Source of the DNA: Orobanche coerulescens
Taxonomy: Eukaryota; Streptophyta; Magnoliopsida; Lamiales; Orobanchaceae
Direction: 5' to 3'
NCBI GenBank assembly: GCA_033398695.1
Contig: CM065810.1
Coordinates: 138,599,215 to 138,663,214, forward strand
Length of the DNA stretch: 64,000 bases
The notes under the pieces are model-generated. The model searched no databases, was not told where the DNA came from, and saw only the letters and a program-made list of their open reading frames with translations. Below are positions 57,408 through 64,000 of the stretch, one piece after another. How positions within the stretch are numbered: the stretch's first letter is position 1; every line of letters starts with the position of its first letter. The position numbers were made by a program, and so were the translations under genes.

Positions 57408-58487
57408 CTATTCGTCAGCTAGGTTGGCCATCAAGCAGTCATATTCTTCATCATCATCAGAGAAGAATCCGTTGCTAGATTCTACATGCTCCTGGTCTTC
57501 TCCGATGAATGCCTTCCTTCGGTCTTCTTTTCTGCCCACCTCCTTCTTGCTCTCGTCCTTCTTGAGATCGGGACAGTCCATTTGGATGTGTCCTGTCTTG
57601 TGACAATTGTAGCATTCCACCTTCCAGCTTCCGGCCTTCTGGTTCCGCCTTGGATTCTCCTTATAGTTTTTCTTGTATTTGGAATAATTTTTCCGGAAGT
57701 TGCTGAATCTTTGCATAATGAACGCCATTTCTTCCTCAAAATCTAGTGGATTTGGAGGCTTTATATCAGATGAGCTCTTGGCGGGGGACTCAGCTGCAAA
57801 AGCTATTCCCTTCTCTGTAGGCTCAGTTGAGGATAAACTTGGAAGCTCGAACTCATAAGCCTTCAGATCAGAGAACAACTCTTGAATTTTTATTTTATTC
57901 AGGTCCTTGGACTCTCTCATGGCCACTGCCTTCATGCTCCATTCAGGGTTGAGAGATCTGAGAACCTTCAGTTCCATCTCCCTGTTGCCATACGATTTGC
58001 CGAGGGAGTTAATTTCATTGATAATCTCAGTGAACCTTGTGTCCACTTGATCTATGGATTCGCCGTTCTTTATTTTGAAATTGTCAAACTTCTGAATAGC
58101 GATTTAAAATTTATTCTCTTTGATTAGCTCTGTTCCCTCACACATTAAAGCTAATGTGTCCCAGATTTCCTTGGCATTCTTGCAGTTCTTTATCTTGACC
58201 ATGGTGGATTTGTCAAGAGTTTGGTACAGCACATCTTTGGCCTGGTTGTCAAGGTTGGCCAGCTTTCTTTCTTCGGAAGTCATCTTTGTCCTCTTCTTGG
58301 GAATCTTCTCTGGCTTCCCTGCTGCGATCTCCTCTGGAGTGTTGTCTTTCTCAAAGATGAATGGCCCATCCTCTATGATGCACCACATGTCATCATGGAT
58401 CGAAGATAAGTGTGCCTGCATCCTTATCTTCCAAAGATCATACTCGTCAACTGAAAACACAGGGAGTCTAGAATGCATGTGTTCCAT
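57408..58487 (-). pseudogene. Element F gag N-terminal part (one stop)
   Basis: Start taken at ATG 58487 (MEHMHSRLPVFSVDEYDLW), the usual Copia gag opening. It has WKIRMQAHLSSIHDDMW, then AKEIWDTLALMCEGTELIKE with a stop at 58104. It resumes with VDTRFTEIINEINSLGKSYG (about 58046), the zinc knuckle CYNCHKTGHIQMDC (about 57600), and an acidic tail ending near 57408 (DDDEEYDCLMANLADE). It belongs to the UBN2-like gag type of Copia. Confidence 0.85.
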
Positions 58488-58550
58488 TATAGAATGAGAG
58501 TAAAGATATATCTCTGATAGATCTGGTTCGTGAAAAAAAATGAACCAACC

Positions 58551-58562
58551 GCTCCGATACCA
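58551..58562 (-). other. Primer binding site of element F
   Basis: Minus strand TGGTATCGGAGC, 2 bp inside the LTR end at 58565. Confidence 0.85.
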
Positions 58563-58564
58563 CT

Positions 58565-59974
58565 TGTAGGTCACAAGTCGTCCAGGAACAAGTCTAGAGG
58601 GGGGTGAATAGACTTGTTGAAACTCTTAAACTCTTTTTCAAAGAGTAAGTTTCCTCAGCTGATGGATAAACAAATGACTTGGAGTCGTTTGTTCTTAATA
58701 CGTGCGGAAATCAGCTGATGACGAATACAAAACAACGAATGAAACACTAAATGATGAATGCAGCAGTTAAGTATGATGCTATAAAACAGTAAAGAACGCA
58801 GGCGATTATAGTGGTCTCAGAGGTGGGGTAATCCTCTACTAATCCACTTTTCTCCAAACCAGTTGGAGATGAATTCACTATAATTCTCAAGCAGTGATAA
58901 ATATTACAGTGATTCAAACCAAACTACAACAACTTCCAACCAGTGGAAATCCGTGCCGTTGTAACACACTTGACTGCCTTGCACCTCTTGATCCTCGATC
59001 CTTGGATGCCTTTACAGTCTCTAACTTCAACCAGTGAAGTACCCCGAACTCAGGATTATAGACAAGAGTTTTTGTCTTCTCCAACTAAGAGCTTCTTTAA
59101 GTATGAACTTTTAGAACCGCTCTTTTCACGATGCTATAGATTGCTTTTTGATTGCTTAAATGCTTTGATCGCTTGAAAGTATGTTCGCACCGGTATTGTG
59201 TATTTGCTCAGCTTCAAATCTTCGGATATATATAGGTCACGATCTCTGAGCTTTTCCTTCATAGTCGTTGCAAATCTTTTCAACAAACCCGTCCATTGGA
59301 GAGGTAGACTTCATTGTTTTCTTTCTGAACGTTGCAAGGCTGGATTCCCATAATTTTAATCTATCTTCCTACCGTTGTGAAGACTCTGCATGTGAGGCGC
59401 CGAATCTTTTGAATATAATAGGATTTAAAGTCTTCAAGGTGGGTCAGGATAGCTTATTTAATTTATAGCCTTGCGGGAATCTCTCCAATTTGTCTCTTCA
59501 CGTTGCATGTGACTTTCCATAATTCTTGACTTTTCAATGCATGCTGACGTGGACTTAGAGTACTTGACTGATCTTCGACTAGGCTGTGCAGCTAACTTCT
59601 CTGCAGTCTGGACCTCTCTGATGTTCACTGTTTAGAACTCGTCTGGTCAGATGACTTGTCTGAGGTACTTTGGCTGCAGTCTGGTCAAACATCTCTGATG
59701 ATTTTTGTTGACCACAACTACTCTGACTTGACTCGGCTGATCCTCTCTGATGGACTCAGCTGATCGATAGTACTTAGCCGATTTTTAGCCTAACTTATTT
59801 TTGGCCTATAGAAGACACTCATTTGGTTCTTCTTTACATTTTGCCAAGTTTTTACACTTAACATATTCTGGCCTATGGAAGATACTCATTTAGTTCTTCC
59901 TTACATTTTGCCAAGTAATAAACATTTGAATTTATACTGATGACATCATCAAAATCTAACAAGTATTCCTAACA
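58565..59974 (-). repeat. Element F 5' LTR
   Basis: 1410 bp, minus strand TGTTAGGAATACTTG (59974) to GTGACCTACA (58565). TATATATA box on the minus strand near 59226-59233. Scattered CAGCTG and CTGATC motifs occur, but I see no strict palindrome array like those in the gypsy LTRs. No genes. Confidence 0.82.
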
Positions 59975-60166
59975 GCTATAGCCTCCTCAGTCTGTTCCGC
60001 GGTTTGGAACTGATCTAGTGAGAGGCTATAACCGTCCCTCAGGGGCGGGAGTGAGAGCCTAGCGTCGCCATGGTCGCCTTCCGCAGGGCTGGGATTCGGT
60101 CTGGGCTGGAATGAGATTTCCGGCAGATCGTAGGGCGGCTCTCTTGGAGGTCGTTGCAGATGTCAT
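59975..60166 (-). pseudogene. Tat gag start (remnant)
   Basis: Minus-strand ATG at 60166 gives MTSATTSKRAALRSAGNLIP; after a frameshift near 60070 the reading RLSLPPLRDGYSLSLDQFQ follows. The element F target duplication GCTAT ends it at 59975. Short and damaged, but its position after the Tat primer site supports gag. Confidence 0.55.
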
Positions 60167-60294
60167 TTTTCTGAAGGCTTTTCTATTGAAGAACAGTGAG
60201 TGTTTCTTCAAGTATATGTCCGGATAACAGTGAGTGTTCTTCGAGACGGTAGGAATAAAAACGAAGGTTCGAGGCCCCTTCCTCTAGCGCCAAT
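60167..60294 (-). other. Tat leader and primer binding site
   Basis: Minus strand TTGGCGCTAGAGGAAGGGG directly follows the 5' LTR (site about 60275-60293). The TGGCGC start is typical of Tat and Ogre-related primer sites. The leader has a repeated GAACACTCACTGTT motif (about 60195-60235). Confidence 0.75.
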
Positions 60295-61280
60295 TGTTGT
60301 TACCCAAAATATTATCCGAAGATAGTATTGCTGGAATGATCGAGTAACAAACAAATGCGAGAACACTTCCGTGAGAAAATAGATAACACAAGATTTGTCG
60401 GGGTTGTTAATACCGGGCTTGAATGCTCTCGCGAGATGTTATTAATAAATATACTGTCAAGTACAAATATTAATGTTAGAATCTATTACAATGAGTGTAA
60501 AGACTTCTAGTTATCTAAGCTGTAGAGCGTGTAGATTGCCGGAAGAACCAGATATGTAGATCTGTGAGTTCTTGCTTGGGATGTATGATAAGTGTATTTG
60601 AATATCACTATGAATGTGTAAGTGATTTCCAGATGAGTCTTTGATTCTCTCTCTGTGTGTATTTTGCACTGTATTCACGGTAATGAATTGCTGGTCCCTT
60701 GGCCACTGTTGTTTGTCTCTTATTTATAGGAGACAAAGTTGCTGGGTCCTCTCCGGCGATTGAGGGCGACCGCCGTTTTCTATATTATAATAAGATGGCC
60801 GATCGTCCCGTAACGTGGGGTTGTTCCCTTAAAGTCTGGGGCTTCTGCTGGTGGCCAGCTGTACGAGCCAATGAGAAGCCATCATGCATCCTGGGTCGCT
60901 GTCCGGGGAGGATCCACTTTGTACCTTTCGGTGGCCCTGTCGGTAGGTGAGGTAGGTGAAAGGCTGGGGTCAAAGGTCCTATCTGTCAGCGCCCTTTGTG
61001 GATCTGCACGTGGGCCACCGTCTAAGATTCGGTCTTTGACGACTTTGATGGATGTTGGATCCATACGTGGCACGAGACGATCGTCTCTGGTTCGCACATC
61101 AAAGACGATCGCCAGATATCAAAAGACGATCGCTGGGTACCAAAAGACGATCGCTGGGTACCAAAAGACGATCGCCGTATGTGCCGATCGCTGGGCGTTT
61201 GCCTAGAGTATGTCTTCTATGGTTGGCTTCTCTGATCGTGATGCCGATCGCCATCGAGGCGTATAAATCGCCGCACAACA
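60295..61280 (-). repeat. Tat 5' LTR
   Basis: 986 bp, the same length as the 3' LTR, with scattered substitutions. Minus-strand TATAAATA at 60721-60728; CGATCG array at 61080-61255. It is followed by the target duplication CCATT. Confidence 0.93.
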
Positions 61281-61285
61281 CCATT

Positions 61286-62167
61286 AATCAATCATCAATC
61301 AACATGACTTAATCCTATATATGAACATTTCATCTTCGTATCTAAAACACCGATAATTCGACATACAATCCTCTTGATATGGTATATTCATCAATAAGTT
61401 CTTCAAGAACTCCAAGTGATTCGAAACCATGTTCATAATCATCAAAGAAACATAATCTAATATCCTTTAACATGTAAATAATCATCTGATTCATAATCCA
61501 AGTCATATACATCCATTAAACCTCATATAACATCATCACATGATAATCCAACATAGTCCCTCCCAGGTAATCATCCTTTAAAACGAAACACTAACAAAGG
61601 GATACGAAAATTACCTTGTAGACGAACCATGAAGAAGAACAATCGAACTCCATTCCAACAATCATCAATAATCTTCAAGAACAAGGCTTTAATTCATGCT
61701 CTCCATCTTATTATTGTTAAGAATGATCATCTCTCAATCCTTCGTAGCAAAACATCCGTTAACCTTATCGGAACATGCGCCGAAAGTGGCCAGGTCTACA
61801 CGTAGATTCCCTCTGATCTGTTCTGCATTAGCGTCCGCTATCCTTCGCTTTTAGCATGCGCCAAACTTGCACGATAGCGTGCACTATGCCTGAGTATTAT
61901 CATGTGCTAATCAGGCTATACTTAGCCATTTTCGGCTATTCTTGTCCAACGTCTCGACATACAGAATATGAAGATACGGCATACTGGATACGTATACTCA
62001 ACACATTATATCCTCAAATATAATTGTCGACCAAATACGACAATTATACCAATATTGACATCTCAGTCCTTCATTTATTTTATACATACTGTACAGATTC
62101 CACGATGTATAACATAACTTGGATAAAATAATATTAAACAACAGTAGAAGAAATTATGGATATTACA
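61286..62167 (-). repeat. Element C 5' LTR, right part
   Basis: It continues the LTR interrupted at 30344 and ends at 62167 (minus-strand TGTAATATCC start). Relative to the 3' LTR about 395 bp are missing: 61740 joins sequence equivalent to about 24997 and 25378, removing the TATA box and much of the palindrome array. GATTA at 62168-62172 would be the right target copy. Confidence 0.88.
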
Positions 62168-62458
62168 GATTAACTTATCTTCTCGTTCTTCATCTAATCA
62201 GATGCTATGATGACAGGCAGGGTTTCTGATGGTCCTAAAAATGCATATTTTAGAGATTCAGGTAATGGATTGAGCTCTATCTTTGAATTTTCTATAGGTA
62301 CTTTTTTATTCATTTGACTCTCAAGTGGTTCAGTTTTAGCTTTCCATTTATCATTATCCAATAATGGTGTAGACTTTAGTAAAGAATTTACTTCATTAAG
62401 TGAACTGTCGATGTCAAAATCTGAGCCAAAATATGCAAGAAAGCTTTCAAAAAGATCA
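62168..62458 (-). pseudogene. Athila region between protease and RT (fragment)
   Basis: Minus-strand frame with ELNPLPESLKYAFLGPSETL and PVIIASD, the usual linker ahead of the Athila RT. The RT N-terminus that should follow is missing at the element C boundary. Confidence 0.75.
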
Positions 62459-62862
62459 TCATCGTCTATTTTTGGAAAGAAATAAGGGCTCACTCTCTAT
62501 CATATTTAGTTCAACAATCATATTTCCAAAAGAAAATTTTATAATACCATTTCTACAGTTATTTAAGGCATTTGAAGTAGCCAAAAATGGCCTTCCTAAA
62601 ATGACAAGGATTTGATCTTCGGTATTCTCAACATGTTCAGTGTCTAGGACTATAAAATCAACAGGAAAGTAGAATTTATCTACTTGAATCAGAACATCCT
62701 CTACGATTCCTCGAAGTATTTTTATAGATCTATCAGCTAGTTGGAGTATCACGGATGTTGATTTTAGCTCTCCTAATCCAAGTTGTTTATAAACAGAATA
62801 TGGTAATAAATTCACATTGGCTCCTAAATCAAGCAAGGCTCATTTAATGATGTGATCTCTAA
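62459..62862 (-). pseudogene. Athila-type aspartic protease
   Basis: ALLDLGANVNLLPYSVYKQL with the DLGA active-site loop, then LADRSIKILRGIVEDVL and ILGRPFLATSNALNNCRNG. An in-frame TGA precedes ALLDLGA (62837-62839), and the frame changes near 62460. Retropepsin fold typical of Athila. Confidence 0.85.
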
Positions 62863-64000
62863 TGACACAAGATATTGTAGGACAACCAGGATCTTTATAC
62901 TTAACAGGAGTTTTATTTTGGATTATTGAGCTAACATGTTCAGCTAAAAATGCCTTTCTTGGAATATTTGTTCTTCTTTTTACAGTGCAAAGATCTTTCA
63001 AGAACTTAGAATAAGCAGGCACTTGCTTAATAGCATCAAGGAATGGAATATTTATTCGAACTGGTTTAAATATTTCCACTATATTTTTGTATTGTGCACT
63101 TTTATATTTTGGAATAAGTCTTTCAGGAAATGGAGCTTTTGGAACATAAGGCTTTTGTTTTTCCTTAGAATCTTTTGATTTTGAAACTTGTGGTTTATTT
63201 GATTTTTCTTCCGGATCATAGTCAGGATTTTGTATTTCTTTTCCGCTTCTAAGGATAGTTTTGGACTGAACTTCTGCGTTATAAGAGTTTACTTCATATT
63301 GTCCATTAGGATTAGGGATGGATTGACACGGAAATTTTCCCTTTTCTCTTTCAGCTAAAGTTCAAGTTGACCAATTTGTGTTTCAAGCTTAGAAATAACC
63401 TGTGAGTTTGATTGTACAGCTTGTTGAGTTGATTGGAATATTTGTTGAGTAGATTGCATGAATTGTTGCAACGTATCTTCCAAAGATGGTTTCTTTGGCA
63501 CTGTAGAAGGATACTGATAAGTATTTGGAGGATATTGATTAGGACGGATATTTTGTTGATTTGACATGTTCATTTAATGTCCTCCTTGATTCATTGGAGA
63601 CATGTTATACTTCCAGTAAAAATTTGGATGATTCCTCTAATTTGAATTATAAGTGGGAGCAAATGGACTATCCGAAGATTTTCCATATGAGTGTAACACA
63701 TTGACTTTTTCATTAAAAATTTCTTGATTTTGTGGACCAGAGGGACAAGATTGAGATGAATGAAACGATTTCGCACATGAAATGCAAAATTCATTTTTTT
63801 TTAGTTTGACGAGGTGATGGAATTCTTCAAGACTAATGCATCCACTTTTCGTACTAAATCATCTATAGTATATTTTATTTCAACATCTTGTTTAACCTCG
63901 TAAATTCCACCTTTTTGGGTCTGCATTGATTTGGCTCTAAAGTCGAGTGAATTCCATTGTTGTGAATTATATGACATATTTTCTAGTGCATTCCAAGCTT
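62840..64000 (-). pseudogene. Athila-type gag C-terminal part (broken, continues beyond window)
   Basis: Minus-strand reading with stops: zinc-knuckle-like CISCAKSFHSSQSC (63735-63790, C-x2-C-x4-H-x4-C), a Gln/Ser-rich coiled segment with LQQFMQSTQQIFQSTQQAVQ (about 63400), then RSGKEI-type basic linker, and INIPFLDAIKQVPAYSKFLK and CTVKRRTNIP just before the protease. This is the standard Athila gag-protease order. The start of gag and the 5' LTR lie right of the window. Confidence 0.8.

Larger units (their letters stand above)
44674..59974 (-). mobile_element. Element F: SIRE-like Copia, minus strand, 3' LTR lost, split by element E
   Basis: Minus-strand order: 5' LTR (59974-58565), primer site (58551-58562), gag, protease, [element E 48029-56106], integrase, linker, RT, RNase H, 3' sequence to 44674. 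Integrase before RT is the Copia order. A long gag with zinc knuckle and coiled coil suggests the SIRE/Maximus lineage. GCTAT at 59975-59979 is the expected right target copy in Tat gag. The 3' LTR and left target copy are missing because of the deletion at 44673/44674. Confidence 0.88.
30340..61285 (-). mobile_element. Tat-lineage gypsy element, minus strand, with nested insertions and a core deletion
   Basis: Both LTRs are 986 bp (30345-31330 and 60295-61280), with target duplications CCATT at 30340-30344 and 61281-61285. Minus-strand order: 5' LTR, primer site (60275-60292), gag start (60166-59975), [F with E; deletion; G], integrase end (36536-35606), spacer, antisense gene, purine tract (31331-31345), 3' LTR. 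Protease, RT and RNase H are missing. The TGGCGC primer site, the GGGGGG purine tract and the antisense ORF are typical of Tat. The host sequence is the 5' LTR of element C. Confidence 0.93.

Overview
The window looks like pericentromeric-type plant DNA made of nested LTR retrotransposons. I see no host protein-coding gene, rRNA, tRNA or CRISPR array. The lineages (Tekay/Del chromovirus, Athila, Tat, SIRE-like Copia), initiator-Met-tRNA primer sites, a Stowaway-like MITE end and long GC-poor spacers indicate an angiosperm nuclear genome. I cannot name the species. Nearly every polyprotein reading frame is broken by stops or frameshifts.

Layout. (1) 1-2573: LTR and start of the interior of a minus-strand element (D), carrying a solo Tat-type LTR (796-1955, target duplication CAGTA). 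(2) 2574-4622: a MITE remnant, a (TA)n(TG)n tract and the 3' end of a minus-strand Copia (J). (3) 4623-about 19770: minus-strand Tekay element B, whose integrase is split by a complete plus-strand Tekay element 1 (7662-16540, target duplication GTTGA). (4) about 19880-22896 and 62168-64000: the two halves of a minus-strand Athila element. It is split by element C, a non-coding LTR element whose 3' LTR is 22897-25809 and whose 5' LTR is 28214-30344 plus 61286-62167. That 5' LTR is itself split by a minus-strand Tat element (30345-61280, target duplication CCATT). (5) Inside Tat: a spliced antisense gene on the plus strand (31670-34629), the integrase end (35606-36536), Tekay element G (36537-44673), SIRE-like Copia F (44674-59974), and the Tat gag start and primer site. 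F is split by non-coding LTR element E (48029-56106, target duplication CTAGA). The deepest nest is Athila > C > Tat > F > E.

How the parts relate. Elements C, D and E have long LTRs and the same terminal motifs and Met-tRNA primer site as the Tekay elements, but no recognisable genes, so they were probably mobilised in trans. A deletion joins G to F at 44673/44674. It appears to have removed the rest of the G 5' LTR, the central Tat gag-pol and the F 3' LTR. A second deletion at 22896/22897 removed one end of C together with Athila reverse-transcriptase sequence.

The most interesting signals are: (a) the antisense, intron-containing gene of the Tat element, with its own TATA box, consistent splice phases and poly(A) signal; (b) arrays of CpG-containing palindromes, different in sequence between families, placed about 10-30 bp upstream of the TATA box in five LTR families, with related arrays in two more; (c) a hairpin and a duplicated CCGACGGG-type unit conserved downstream of the promoter in these LTRs; (d) an extra cysteine-bearing ORF downstream of the Athila integrase.
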